Assembly (NCBI GenBank): GCA_024402665.1
Contig: JAKSTI010000001.1
Coordinates: forward strand, 1 to 64,000
Direction of reading: 5' to 3'
DNA length: 64,000 nucleotides
Source: Treponema sp.
Lineage (GTDB): Bacteria; Spirochaetota; Spirochaetia; Treponematales; Treponemataceae
Position 1 is the first letter of the stretch. The number at the start of each line of letters is the position of its first letter. This document shows positions 43,247 through 52,854 of the stretch, one piece after another. The position numbers were made by a program, and so were the translations under genes. Under the pieces are notes generated by a model, which was not told where the DNA came from, did not search any database, and saw only the letters and a list, made by a program, of their open reading frames with translations.

Positions 43247-44200
43247 ATGTTGAAAAAATTATCATTTCTTTTTGTATTAGTTTCATTCCTTTTAGTATCT
43301 TGTGCTTCAACAAGTGGTATTTCAAAACCTGAAGTTTCTAAGCGCAGCGATTCTATGTTCTGGGAAATCAACGGAACTGACAGCAATGGTGAACCTTCTA
43401 CAGTTTATATTCTTGGAACTATTCATGTAGGTGATGAAAAATTGTATCCAATGCCAGCATATATTACAGATGCATTCAAACAGGCAGATGTAGTTTGTGG
43501 CGAAATTTCTTCAGAAGGATGGCTTGCTTATCAGGGCGACCTTACTGCAAAAATGGTAAAAAGTCTTAGAGCTGAACCTGAGAAACAGCTTTCCAATTAT
43601 CTTACTGATGAAGAACTGGAATTTCTTGCTCTTGCTTTGCCACCTGAACAGTACAATACAATTATGATGTTTGATCCTTGGGTAGCAAATCAGATTCTTT
43701 CAAGTTTCCTTTTAGTTACATGCGATTTACAGGCTCAGAAAGGTTATGATGTTACTTTGATTTCAACTTGTAATTCAGCCGGAATTCATATGGAAGGTCT
43801 TGATGAACTTTCTACTCAGCTTGATATAATTGATTATGGTAGTTTTAACTATCAGCTTAATGAATTAAAAGTGACTCTTGAAGCACTTATGGGCTTAAAA
43901 GAAAACAATGCTGTACAGGATTTGTACGATCTTTATAATGCTTATCTTTCTCACAATGAAGCAATTCTTGAAGAAGTTTATATTGGTCAGTTGAAAGCTG
44001 ATATTGCTACTTCAAAATTTTCTAGTGAAAAGAAAACTCTTTATAATAAGCTTTTGAAAGAAAGAAATGCAGACTGGGCAAAGAAAATTAATAATTACCT
44101 TAAGAAGGGCGGAAAAACATTTATCTTTGCCGGTGTTGGACATTTTGTTGGAGAAGATTCTGTATTTAGTTTGATGCGCAAAAAAGGTTATATCAACTAG
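43247..44200 (+). CDS. TraB/GumN-family lipoprotein
   Basis: A 317-residue predicted lipoprotein (lipobox LVSC, Cys19) of the TraB/GumN (Tiki-like) family. Motifs: LGTIHVGDEKLYPMP (55-69), CGEISSEGW, RNADWAKKI and AGVGHFVGEDSVFSLMRKKGY (about 293-313), the paired GxxH and GHxVG motifs. Some relatives are proteases, but function in bacteria is unclear. AAGGTGG lies 7 nt before the ATG. It is probably co-transcribed with the diguanylate cyclase and ends 4 bp from the convergent feoB gene. Confidence 0.88.
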   Translation: MLKKLSFLFVLVSFLLVSCASTSGISKPEVSKRSDSMFWEINGTDSNGEPSTVYILGTIHVGDEKLYPMPAYITDAFKQADVVCGEISSEGWLAYQGDLTAKMVKSLRAEPEKQLSNYLTDEELEFLALALPPEQYNTIMMFDPWVANQILSSFLLVTCDLQAQKGYDVTLISTCNSAGIHMEGLDELSTQLDIIDYGSFNYQLNELKVTLEALMGLKENNAVQDLYDLYNAYLSHNEAILEEVYIGQLKADIATSKFSSEKKTLYNKLLKERNADWAKKINNYLKKGGKTFIFAGVGHFVGEDSVFSLMRKKGYIN

Positions 44201-44204
44201 CAAA

Positions 44205-46550
44205 TCAGATTAAAAAAATCAATTTTGTGAGCAGTGCGCAAATCCATGCGATGGCGCATTGCCCGATTCCTATTGAAACAGCCCACTTTGTTCCAAGCTC
44301 TCTTTTGACTGCTGAAATTGCTGCAATACAAGGTGTGTAAAGCAAACAGAAAACTAATAAACTTGCAGCTGTTCCTACAGAAAGCATTCCTGCTAATCCT
44401 GCTTCACCATTAAATAAAACAATCAGTGTAGAAACAATACTTTCTTTTGCAAGGAAACCTGTTATTAATGCAGTTGAAATCTTCCAGTCTCCAAAACCCA
44501 ATGGTTTGAAAATAGGGGCAATGTATCCTGCAATTACTGCAAGAATACTGTCTTTTGAATCCTGTACAATATTAAAATGGAAATCATAAGTCTGAAGGAA
44601 CCAGATTATAATTGTTGCAAGGAAAATTACTGTAAATGCTCTTTGTAAAAAGTCCTTTGCTTTGTCCCATAAAAGATGAAGTACATTTTTTGCTCCAGGC
44701 ATTCTGTAATTTGGTAATTCCATTACAAAAGGAACTGCTTCACCTTTAAATGCGGTGTTCTTAGAAATTAATGCTGCAATAATTCCAACAATAATTCCAA
44801 TTACATAAAGTGCAATCATTACAAGGCCGCTGTATTTGGGAAAGAATGTAGTTGCAAAAAGTCCGTAAATTGGAAGTTTTGCACTGCAGCTCATAAAAGG
44901 AGTCAGCATAATTGTCATTCGTCTGTCTCTTTCAGAAGGCAAAGTTCTGCTTGCCATAACTGCTGGAACTGTACATCCAAAACCAATAAGCATAGGAACA
45001 ATACTTCGTCCCGACAACCCGATTTTTCTAAGAAGTTTATCCATTACAAAGGCAACACGAGCCATATAACCAGAATCTTCCAGAATAGAAAGGAAGAAGA
45101 ATAGGGTAACAATAATTGGAACAAAACTTACTACTGCACCAACTCCATTAAAAATGCCATCAATCACCAGAGAGTGGAGCCCTGCGTTTACGTTAGTTGC
45201 CGTTAATACAGAATCTACAATGCCGGAAAGTTTTTCAATTCCAAGTTCCAGCAGAGACTGAAGGAAGCTTCCAATAACATTGAATGTCAAATAGAAAACA
45301 AGTCCCATTATCAAAATGAAAGAAGGAATTGCAGTGTATTTTCCAGTAAGAATTTTGTCTATTTTTGTAGAACGCATGTGTTCTTTGCTTTCTTTAGGTT
45401 TGATTACAGTTTCTTTGCAAAGCTTGTTGATAAAATTAAATCTCATATCAGCAATTGCAGCAGCTCTGTCTAACCCACGTTCCTGTTCCATCTGAATAAT
45501 GATGTGTTCAATCATTTCAAGTTCATTTGCAGAAAGTTTAAGTGCTTTAGTAATCCGTTCATCACCTTCAACAAGTTTACTTGCCGCAAATCTAAGTGGA
45601 AGGTTCGCTGCTTCTGCGTGATCATAAATCAAATGCATAATTGCATGAAGACATCGGTGAACTGCACCACCATCTTCAGAATCTTTTTCACAAAAGTCAG
45701 TGCGTCCCGGTTTTTCCTGATACTGGGAAATATGGAGACTGTGATTAATTAATTCTTCAATACCCTGATTTTTTGATGCAGAAATAGGAATAACTGGAAT
45801 TCCTAAAAGAGATTCCATTTCATTAATTAAAATAGAACCGCCGTTATTGTGCACTTCATCCATCATATTCAATGCAAGAACAACCGGAGTTTCAAGTTCC
45901 ATAAGCTGAAGTGTTAAATAAAGATTTCTTTCTATGTTGGTAGCATCTACAATATTAATGATACAAGTTGGTTTTTCGTTTAAAATAAATTCTCTTGAAA
46001 CAATTTCTTCTTTTGTATAAGGAGAAAGAGAATAAATTCCAGGCAAATCTGTAATTTCTGTATTATGATTCCCTTTGATTTCACCTGTTTTTTTATCAAC
46101 TGTTACTCCCGGAAAATTTCCTACATGCTGATTTGAACCTGTAAGCTGATTAAACAAAGTTGTTTTTCCACAGTTCTGGTTTCCTGCCAAGGCAAATGTT
46201 AATTTCTGTTTTTCTGGAAGTGGATTTTCATGTTCTTTAAGATGATATTTTCCGCCTTCACCTAATCCAGGATGCTCTGTTTTTTTTGAATTAAGACTGG
46301 CTGATGCTCCATTGTTTTCAGAAAGTTCAATTTCTTCAATTTCTATTTTTTTTGCATCATCAATTCTAAGAGTCAGTTCGTATTCATGAACTCTTAGTTC
46401 CATCGGGTCTCCCATAGGAGCCAGTTTCATTAAGGTAACAGTTGCATCAGGAATCACACCCATATCAAGAAAGTGTTGTCTTAATGCACCAGTACCACCA
46501 ACGTTTGAAATTCGGGCAGATTTTCCAGTTTCAAGTTTATCTAAAGTCAT
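44205..46550 (-). CDS. feoB: FeoA-FeoB fusion ferrous iron transporter
   Basis: A 781-residue iron(II) uptake protein. Residues 1-73 form a FeoA (SH3-like) domain normally encoded separately; an 45-residue linker leads to the FeoB G-domain with G1 GNQNCGKTT (123-131), FPGVT (G2), DLPG (168-171), NMMD and SASK. A helical GDI region follows, then two Gate segments in the membrane part (GFGCTVPAVMASRTL and SCSAKLPIYGLFA). No Shine-Dalgarno or Fur box could be recognised upstream. Fusions of this kind are known in other bacteria. Convergent with the TraB/GumN gene, and 29 bp downstream of the porin-like gene on the same strand. Confidence 0.95.
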   Translation of the reverse strand: MTLDKLETGKSARISNVGGTGALRQHFLDMGVIPDATVTLMKLAPMGDPMELRVHEYELTLRIDDAKKIEIEEIELSENNGASASLNSKKTEHPGLGEGGKYHLKEHENPLPEKQKLTFALAGNQNCGKTTLFNQLTGSNQHVGNFPGVTVDKKTGEIKGNHNTEITDLPGIYSLSPYTKEEIVSREFILNEKPTCIINIVDATNIERNLYLTLQLMELETPVVLALNMMDEVHNNGGSILINEMESLLGIPVIPISASKNQGIEELINHSLHISQYQEKPGRTDFCEKDSEDGGAVHRCLHAIMHLIYDHAEAANLPLRFAASKLVEGDERITKALKLSANELEMIEHIIIQMEQERGLDRAAAIADMRFNFINKLCKETVIKPKESKEHMRSTKIDKILTGKYTAIPSFILIMGLVFYLTFNVIGSFLQSLLELGIEKLSGIVDSVLTATNVNAGLHSLVIDGIFNGVGAVVSFVPIIVTLFFFLSILEDSGYMARVAFVMDKLLRKIGLSGRSIVPMLIGFGCTVPAVMASRTLPSERDRRMTIMLTPFMSCSAKLPIYGLFATTFFPKYSGLVMIALYVIGIIVGIIAALISKNTAFKGEAVPFVMELPNYRMPGAKNVLHLLWDKAKDFLQRAFTVIFLATIIIWFLQTYDFHFNIVQDSKDSILAVIAGYIAPIFKPLGFGDWKISTALITGFLAKESIVSTLIVLFNGEAGLAGMLSVGTAASLLVFCLLYTPCIAAISAVKRELGTKWAVSIGIGQCAIAWICALLTKLIFLI

Positions 46551-46579
46551 ATAATTTATCGCAAAAATATAAAGTAAAA

Positions 46580-47806
46580 TTAAAGTGTTGCACGATATCC
46601 TAAATCAATAGTCAAACCGTTGTACCAGCTGTTCTTAAAGAATTCCATAAATTTAACAGTCGCCTGTAAGTGAATTTCGCCGCTTAATAAATTTGTAGAA
46701 ATATAAGGAGTCATATCAATATTAAAACTATCCATGCTGGCAATTAACATTTTTGGATCTTTTAAATCAAGGAAGTTTTTGCCTGGGAAAGATAATGCAA
46801 AGTTTGTTCCAAGAGAAACACGTTTGCTTCCCCAAGAGATTGAATCGTTATAAATATTAATATTAGCACCTAAAGTGTCATTGATAAAAAGGAACTGATC
46901 TGCAGTCTGCTGAGGAAGACTGTAAACTGTAATATTCATATGAGTATTTTTGATTTTGAAACGTGGTTCAATCAACAAATACATGTCATCTGGGGAAGTA
47001 ATAATGCTTGAGTCCCCTTTTGTAAATGATGCATTGAAAATACCAGCCTGAATGTAAAGGCTCTGTGTGTAGTTGTTACCAATTAATAATGTTGTCCCTG
47101 CGTGCCAGTAAACTTTTTCAATAACAACAATTGCATCTTCACCGCTATATTTGTCTGCAAGAGGAACACCAAGACCACCGGCAATATCAAAAGAGAAATA
47201 TCTGTAAACACCGGCAAATCTTAAGTCTGCATTGAATACATAATAATGATCGTCCTGATTATTAACATAAGCGTAAATACCAAGGGCAAGTGGTTTTTCA
47301 TAAAATCTGATTACGTCAGAAATACCAATACCAAAGTGAGGGTAGAGGATTGAGCCTGCCTGACCAAGCCAGCTTTCTGTTACTTTAGAGGCAATTGGCT
47401 GTGTTGCAAAATAGCGCTGGAAGAAAATATCAGAACCAACAGGATCGTAAGTTCCCATATATGCACTAAAATAATTTGCACTGGCTTCAATTCTTGATTT
47501 ATGAATGATAGAAATTTCATCAATCTTGAATTTTGCATCAGTTGCTGTAAAGAGACCTACATTTAAGAAATCGCTTGTTTTAATAGAAAAATCAAAGTGA
47601 CTCCAGAGGTTGTCAGAGTAGTTCAACTGGCTTTCAATAAAAGCTTCCAGTTTTAATTCAGGATCATACTTTTCGCTTTCTGTATTTGTGGAATAATTCA
47701 GTCTGCCACCAACGTTAGCTCCAAAAAAAGATGCTGCAAAAAGATTTGTACTGATTCCTGTCAATAATGTAAGAGTAATTAATAATGGAATAAGTTTTCT
47801 GTTCAT
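46580..47806 (-). CDS. Porin-like outer-membrane protein
   Basis: A 408-residue exported protein with a signal peptide (MNRKLIPLLITLTLLTGISTNLFA, cut before Ala) and alternating-strand sequence throughout (SHFDFSIKTSD, YVFNADLRFAGVYRYF, LYIQAGIFNASF), ending in GLTIDLGYRATL. Not matched to a named family. ATG 47806 was chosen over ATG 47812 because GGTGAGG (47820-47814) is 7 nt from the former and only 1 nt from the latter. It precedes feoB on the same strand, so a link with iron supply is possible but not shown. Confidence 0.68.
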   Translation of the reverse strand: MNRKLIPLLITLTLLTGISTNLFAASFFGANVGGRLNYSTNTESEKYDPELKLEAFIESQLNYSDNLWSHFDFSIKTSDFLNVGLFTATDAKFKIDEISIIHKSRIEASANYFSAYMGTYDPVGSDIFFQRYFATQPIASKVTESWLGQAGSILYPHFGIGISDVIRFYEKPLALGIYAYVNNQDDHYYVFNADLRFAGVYRYFSFDIAGGLGVPLADKYSGEDAIVVIEKVYWHAGTTLLIGNNYTQSLYIQAGIFNASFTKGDSSIITSPDDMYLLIEPRFKIKNTHMNITVYSLPQQTADQFLFINDTLGANINIYNDSISWGSKRVSLGTNFALSFPGKNFLDLKDPKMLIASMDSFNIDMTPYISTNLLSGEIHLQATVKFMEFFKNSWYNGLTIDLGYRATL

Positions 47807-47933
47807 AGCCATACCTCACCGCATTAATTATCGGCATAAAAAACCTTAATCATTAGTAAAATCGAGTTTAACGCATTTTATTGTTTTTAGCACGAAAAAA
47901 AGTTTACAAAGAAAAAAAAATATACTGTTTCAC

Positions 47934-47961
47934 TTGAAAACTATCATTTTCGGTATATAAT
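47934..47961 (+). promoter_or_regulatory. Promoter for a leaderless cheA mRNA
   Basis: TTGAAA (47934-47939), 16-bp spacer, perfect TATAAT (47956-47961), 7 nt to ATG 47969. No Shine-Dalgarno before cheA, whereas the downstream cheW has AGGAGG. Confidence 0.65.
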
Positions 47962-47968
47962 AGTTGTT

Positions 47969-50371
47969 ATGAGTGATTATCTTGACCCAAATAATGAAGA
48001 ACTCTTAAAAGACTTTTTTGCAGAAGCTGAACAGCAGGTTGAACAGTTGGAGAGCAATGTTTTAGTTATTGAAAATGATCCAACTAACCATGAAGCTATC
48101 GATGAAATATTCAGAGCTGCACATACTCTTAAAGGTGGTTCTGCTACTGTTGAAATGACAGAACTTTCTCAGTTTACTCATACAGTTGAAGATGTTCTTG
48201 ATGAAATCAGATCAGACCGTCTTGTAATTGATGAAGATGTTGTTGATGTACTTCTTAGTTCTATTGATGTTATTAAAGCAATGCTTGAATCTCGTCAGAA
48301 TGGAGAAGTTTACGATGAAGATATAACAAGCCTTATTCAGAAACTCAGAGGATATATTGCAGAAAAAGGTGACAAGAAAGCTGCAAAACCAGCTGCACCT
48401 GTTTCAAAAGTTGTTCCTATTCCTCAGGCTCAGGCTCCTGTTCAGCAGGCTGCTCCTGAAGTTCCTGCAAGTGGAATGAAGATTCCTCCTTTATCAGAAT
48501 CTGAATACATGGAATTGAAGTCTGCATGTGAAGCAGATATGAAACTCTGGTGTATCGCAGTTAAATTTGATGAAAGCAACCCAATGAATACTGTAGGTGG
48601 CATTCAGGTATTTGCTGCTCTTAAAGCTGTTGGTAATGTATTAAAAACAGTTCCAGATTTTGATGCTCTTTACGAAGATCAGTTTTATGAAGATGTTTAC
48701 TATTATATTTCTTCTTCAGAAGAAGGTGCAGATATTGAAGACGCTGCATTCTTAAGTGATGTAACTCTTATTACTGATGCTCACCTTATTACAGATGATA
48801 ATTATGCTGCCGGTGAAAGTGAAGCTGTAGAAGTTCAAGCTCCACAGGCACAGGTTGTTGAAGATAACGCTCCTGTTTCAGAATCAGTTGTTGAAGATGC
48901 AGCCGCTGCTGTTCAGGCAGAAGTTGCGGCTTCTAAAGAAAAGAAAGCAGAGACTAAGAAAGAAAGTTCTGGTCAGCACGCACAGCAAGGGTCAATTTTG
49001 CGTGTTGATTCAAAACGAATTGATACTCTTCTTAATCTTGTATCTGAAGCTGTTATTATTAAAGCATCTTTCAACCAGCTTTCTGGTCAGACAACAAATC
49101 AGTTGTCAACTTTCCAGTCATTGCAGTCTCAGTTCAGAGAAAGAATGCACTTGTTGTTTGATAGTTTCCCAGAATATCTTTCTAAATTGAAGGCTGGTAA
49201 ATCTGTAAACGACGTTAAGAAAGATATCCTTGAAGAATACGGTTCAATGATTAATACATTTGATGAATATGAAGCAGAAATCAAAGGTATTACAGGCCGT
49301 TTCCGTTCATATACTCAGAATTTAGGTACTATTTCCAGCGAATTGCAGGAAGGCGTAATGAAGATCCGAATGGTTCCAATCAATCAGATTTTCAGCAGAT
49401 TCCCTCGTGTTGTTCGCGATTTACAGAAAGACTTAAATAAGAAAATTGATCTGGTTATTGAAGGTGAAGACACAGAACTTGATAAGTCAGTAGTAGAAGA
49501 TCTTCTTGATCCTATTATGCACTGTGTACGTAACTCTGTTGACCACGGTATTGAAACTCCAGATGTTCGTGTTGCCGCTGGTAAACCAGAAACAGGTACT
49601 GTTCTCCTTAAAGCTTCTAATGAAGGTAACATGATTGTTATTGAAATTAAGGACGATGGTGCTGGTATTGATGTAGAGAAAGTAAAACGTAAGGCTATTG
49701 AACGTGGTCTTATTCATCCAGAAAAAAATATTACAGACCAGGATGCATATCAGTTAATTATGCAGCCAGGATTCTCTACTGCAGACAAGATTTCAAATAT
49801 TTCTGGTCGCGGTGTAGGTCTTGATGTTGTTAAAACTATGATTAATAACCTTAAGGGTAATATTTCTATTACTTCTGCTAAGGGACAGGGAACAACATTT
49901 ACAATTAAACTTCCACTTACACTTGCTATTATTCAGGGTCTTCTTGTTAGAGTTGGTCAGGAAATTTACTCGATCCCAATTGCAAACGTTATTGAAAGTC
50001 AGTGTATCAGCGTAAATGATATTCAGCATATTGATAACTACGAAATCTTGAATGTTCGTAATGAAGTAATCAGTGTTCTTCGTCTTTCACGTCTCTTCCA
50101 GATTGAAGATGAAATGAATGCAGATGAATGCTACATTGTAATTGTTGGTACTCAGGAAAAGAAGATTGGTGTTATGGTTGACGCACTTATTGGTGAGGAA
50201 GACGTTGTAATTAAGCCTTTGCGCGATAAATTTACAAATTCTCCTGGTATTGCCGGTGCTTCAATTCTTGGTGATGGTTCAGTTTCTTTGATTATTGACG
50301 TAAGTCAGTTGCTTGACCTTGGTGTTCAGCAGGAAATCTTATCACAGCAGACTTTACAGTTAGGTGAGTAG
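47969..50371 (+). CDS. cheA: Chemotaxis histidine kinase CheA
   Basis: An 800-residue kinase with the five CheA domains: P1 HPt with phospho-accepting H52 in AAHTLKGGSATV, a Pro/Ala/Gln-rich linker (138-165) and P2 region, a second Ala/Glu-rich linker, P3 dimerisation (from about 345), the P4 ATP-binding domain (HCVRNSVDHGIE N-box, KDDGAGID G1 and SGRGVGLDVV G2 boxes) and the C-terminal P5 CheW-like domain. It phosphorylates CheY in response to chemoreceptors. The 3' end is followed 10 bp later by the CheW-CheR-like gene. Order cheA-cheW-cheX-cheY matches the Treponema pallidum operon. Confidence 0.97.
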   Translation: MSDYLDPNNEELLKDFFAEAEQQVEQLESNVLVIENDPTNHEAIDEIFRAAHTLKGGSATVEMTELSQFTHTVEDVLDEIRSDRLVIDEDVVDVLLSSIDVIKAMLESRQNGEVYDEDITSLIQKLRGYIAEKGDKKAAKPAAPVSKVVPIPQAQAPVQQAAPEVPASGMKIPPLSESEYMELKSACEADMKLWCIAVKFDESNPMNTVGGIQVFAALKAVGNVLKTVPDFDALYEDQFYEDVYYYISSSEEGADIEDAAFLSDVTLITDAHLITDDNYAAGESEAVEVQAPQAQVVEDNAPVSESVVEDAAAAVQAEVAASKEKKAETKKESSGQHAQQGSILRVDSKRIDTLLNLVSEAVIIKASFNQLSGQTTNQLSTFQSLQSQFRERMHLLFDSFPEYLSKLKAGKSVNDVKKDILEEYGSMINTFDEYEAEIKGITGRFRSYTQNLGTISSELQEGVMKIRMVPINQIFSRFPRVVRDLQKDLNKKIDLVIEGEDTELDKSVVEDLLDPIMHCVRNSVDHGIETPDVRVAAGKPETGTVLLKASNEGNMIVIEIKDDGAGIDVEKVKRKAIERGLIHPEKNITDQDAYQLIMQPGFSTADKISNISGRGVGLDVVKTMINNLKGNISITSAKGQGTTFTIKLPLTLAIIQGLLVRVGQEIYSIPIANVIESQCISVNDIQHIDNYEILNVRNEVISVLRLSRLFQIEDEMNADECYIVIVGTQEKKIGVMVDALIGEEDVVIKPLRDKFTNSPGIAGASILGDGSVSLIIDVSQLLDLGVQQEILSQQTLQLGE

Positions 50372-50381
50372 GAGGAAGTAT

Positions 50382-51830
50382 ATGGATTCGTTGAACATTA
50401 ATGCAGCAGTAGAAAAAGTACTTAGCCAGACTGAAGAATTAAAAGAAGCCGCAACATTCATTGACTTTAAGATGGTAACTTTTACACTTTCTGGTAAAGA
50501 TTATGCAATTGATATTATGCATGTAAAGGAAATTGCTAAAGCCGGAAAATTTACATACGTTCCAAATACACTTCCATTTGTACTTGGTGTATATAACCTT
50601 CGTGGTGAAATTATTCCAATTCTTGATCTTCGTATTTTCTTTAATATTGATGTTGTAAAAGACGAAACAAAGAGAATGCAGAATCTTCTTATTCTTTCTA
50701 TTGATGATCAGATTTTTGGTCTTGTAGTAGATAAGATTGATAAAGTAATTGGTGTTCAGAAAAGCTCTATTCAGCCACCTCATCCATTATTTGGAGATAT
50801 TAATATTAAATATATTGATGGTGTTGTTGAAAGCAATAATAGATTGTACGTCCTTCTTGATGTACTTAGAATTTTCTCTATGAAAGATGCAGCCGCAGAA
50901 AATGCTGATGATGCTGATGAAAAGGGTGTGGCTCCAAAGATTACAGCTGTTTCACAACAGTTTGCACAGCAGCCAGTTGCTCCTAAACCTGCAGCAGTTG
51001 AAAAGTCTGCACCAGTTCAGGCAGAAAAACCTGTTCAGGCTCCTGTACAGCAGTCGGCAGCTCCTGTAGAAACTGCACCAAAACCTGCTGTTTCTGAAAT
51101 TGATATTAAATTTATTGTAGAAAGCCTTGCTTCTTTAAAGAATTTTAATGTAACTGATGTAAATGAAACTTGGACAAAACGTCGTTGTGCTGAATGGGCT
51201 AATCAGCGTGGTGGTAATACTCAGTTACAGAGTAGTGCAGATGCAGACGAATTCTTAAAGGATTTCTGGTCTGTTCATAATGGTGGATGGTGGTCAGAAA
51301 AATATGCTGACACCGTAAAACAGTTGCTTCCACCAAATGCAGCAAAACAAATTGTAGTATGGAATCCAGGTTGTGGAAAAGGTGTAGAAACTTATTCTTT
51401 AGCTTGTATTCTTAAGGATAAATATCCAGAAGCAAAAATTAAGATTTATGCTCAGGACATTGATTTACTTAGCGTATCGAATGCAGGATTAATGAGTGTT
51501 CCAGCTGAATTATCTCAGCAGTGGTATGGTCCATACTTAACTAAAAAAGCAAATAATGAATATACATTTAATGCAGACATTAAAGACAGCATCATGTTTG
51601 AATATCATGACTGCAAAAATACTAATGTTTTGCCAATGGTGGATATTATTTTTGCTAGAGATGTGTTATCATGTTGTGATGCACAGACTCAAAATGTTAT
51701 TATTTCCGATTTCCAGGAAAAATTAAAAGGAAATGGTATAATAATTGTTGGTGATAATGAATCATTACCATCAAATTATGGTTTTGGAGAAAAAACTGTT
51801 GGTGCCATTACGGCATATACAAAAGATTAA
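50382..51830 (+). CDS. cheW: CheW fused to a CheR-like domain
   Basis: A 482-residue fusion. Residues about 28-170 are a CheW coupling domain (YAIDIMHVKEI, GVYNLRGEIIPILDLR, IFGLVVDKIDKV). A Pro/Ala/Gln-rich linker (about 180-240) leads to a C-terminal half resembling the methyltransferase part of CheR: WNPGCGKGVETYSLACIL is the SAM loop and VDIIFARDVLSCC resembles the CheR DIIFCRNVL segment. The N-terminal helical CheR part is missing and catalysis is unproven. CheW-CheR-like proteins have been described as part of Treponema receptor arrays. ATG 50382 was chosen because AGGAGG ends 6 nt upstream. Confidence 0.92.
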   Translation: MDSLNINAAVEKVLSQTEELKEAATFIDFKMVTFTLSGKDYAIDIMHVKEIAKAGKFTYVPNTLPFVLGVYNLRGEIIPILDLRIFFNIDVVKDETKRMQNLLILSIDDQIFGLVVDKIDKVIGVQKSSIQPPHPLFGDINIKYIDGVVESNNRLYVLLDVLRIFSMKDAAAENADDADEKGVAPKITAVSQQFAQQPVAPKPAAVEKSAPVQAEKPVQAPVQQSAAPVETAPKPAVSEIDIKFIVESLASLKNFNVTDVNETWTKRRCAEWANQRGGNTQLQSSADADEFLKDFWSVHNGGWWSEKYADTVKQLLPPNAAKQIVVWNPGCGKGVETYSLACILKDKYPEAKIKIYAQDIDLLSVSNAGLMSVPAELSQQWYGPYLTKKANNEYTFNADIKDSIMFEYHDCKNTNVLPMVDIIFARDVLSCCDAQTQNVIISDFQEKLKGNGIIIVGDNESLPSNYGFGEKTVGAITAYTKD

Positions 51831-51844
51831 TAAGGGGAAAAAAC

Positions 51845-52327
51845 ATGCGAGTAGAATATATTAACCCGTTTGTAGAAACTTCATTCCGTGTACTTCAGGA
51901 AGTTCTTGGTGGTGCGGAAGTAAAACGCGGCGATTTGTATTTGAAATCAACCGCAATGCCAGTTATGGGTGTTGCTGCATTAGTAGGTCTTGCTGGAGAC
52001 GTTGAAGGTCGTGTTCTTTTTGATATGACTATGGAAACTGCATTAAACGTAGCTTCAGCAATGAATGGTGAAACATTACCTTCATTTGATGACTTGGCAA
52101 AAGCAACTATCAGCGAACTTGCAAATCTTATTACAGCACAGGCTGTAACAAAATTACATGAATTAGGATTTAAATTCGATCTTACACCTCCAACATTGTT
52201 TGTTGGACAGAAGATGGAAATTGCTGCTTTGGGTGGAACTACAGAAAATGTTGAAGCTCTGATTGTTCCTCTTATTTCACATTGTGGTAAGATTGAAGTA
52301 AACGTTGCTATTCGCGAACGTGCATAA
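51845..52327 (+). CDS. cheX: CheY-phosphate phosphatase CheX
   Basis: A 160-residue protein of the CheX/CheC/FliY phosphatase group, which in spirochaetes is the main enzyme that removes phosphate from CheY. The catalytic E-x2-N motif is E91-L-A-N94 in ISELANLITAQAV; only one such motif is present, as in CheX dimers. AAGGGG lies 9 nt before the ATG. Located between cheW and cheY (14 and 15 bp gaps). Confidence 0.95.
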   Translation: MRVEYINPFVETSFRVLQEVLGGAEVKRGDLYLKSTAMPVMGVAALVGLAGDVEGRVLFDMTMETALNVASAMNGETLPSFDDLAKATISELANLITAQAVTKLHELGFKFDLTPPTLFVGQKMEIAALGGTTENVEALIVPLISHCGKIEVNVAIRERA

Positions 52328-52342
52328 TCTAAGGAGAATAAA

Positions 52343-52777
52343 ATGAAAACTGTACAGGATTTTCCAACAATCAATGAACGTCCACCTGAGGGGTTAAAAA
52401 GTGACGGAACTTCTTTCAAAGTTTTAGTTGTAGATGATTCTATGTTCGTTGCAAAACAGCTTGGCCAGATTTTAGCTAGCGAAGGCTACGATGTAGTTGC
52501 TACAGCCATTGATGGTGCTGAAGGTGTAGAAAAATATAAGGAACTTTGTCCACATGTAGATTTAGTTACAATGGATATTACTATGCCTAAGATGGATGGT
52601 ATTACTGCTCTTGAACAGATTATGGCTTTTGATAAAAATGCAAAAGTTGTAATGGTAAGTGCTCTTGGAAAAGAAGAACTTGTTAAAAAGTCTTTGATGC
52701 TTGGAGCTAAGAGTTACATTGTAAAACCTCTTGATAGAAAGAAGGTTCTTGAACGTATCTCTAAAGTTCTTGGCTAG
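52343..52777 (+). CDS. cheY: Chemotaxis response regulator CheY
   Basis: A 144-residue single-domain receiver with an N-terminal extension of about 22 residues before the usual start. Acidic pair D31-D32 in VVDDS, phospho-acceptor D78 in TMDITMPKMDG, conserved Ser/Ala switch (VMVSALG) and Lys in YIVKPL are all present. It should bind the flagellar switch. AAGGAG precedes the ATG; a strong terminator (52797-52844) ends the operon. Confidence 0.96.
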   Translation: MKTVQDFPTINERPPEGLKSDGTSFKVLVVDDSMFVAKQLGQILASEGYDVVATAIDGAEGVEKYKELCPHVDLVTMDITMPKMDGITALEQIMAFDKNAKVVMVSALGKEELVKKSLMLGAKSYIVKPLDRKKVLERISKVLG

Positions 52778-52796
52778 GATTTACTTTCCTAAAATA

Positions 52797-52844
52797 AAGG
52801 ATTCAGATTTGAATGAAAGTTCTTCTGAATCCTTATTTTTTTTT
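52797..52844 (+). terminator. Intrinsic terminator of the che operon
   Basis: Perfect 11-bp stem AAGGATTCAGA (52797-52807) / TCTGAATCCTT (52824-52834) followed by nine T residues. Confidence 0.95.
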
Positions 52845-52854
52845 AACACAGGTA

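Noticed and set aside
46551-46579. Fur box upstream of feoB
   Set aside because: No 19-bp palindrome of Fur type is visible in the short gap or just upstream.
51895-52419. A 174-codon open frame on the minus strand across cheX and the start of cheY
   Set aside because: Lies opposite two well-supported genes and crosses their junction; no start signal and no protein family.
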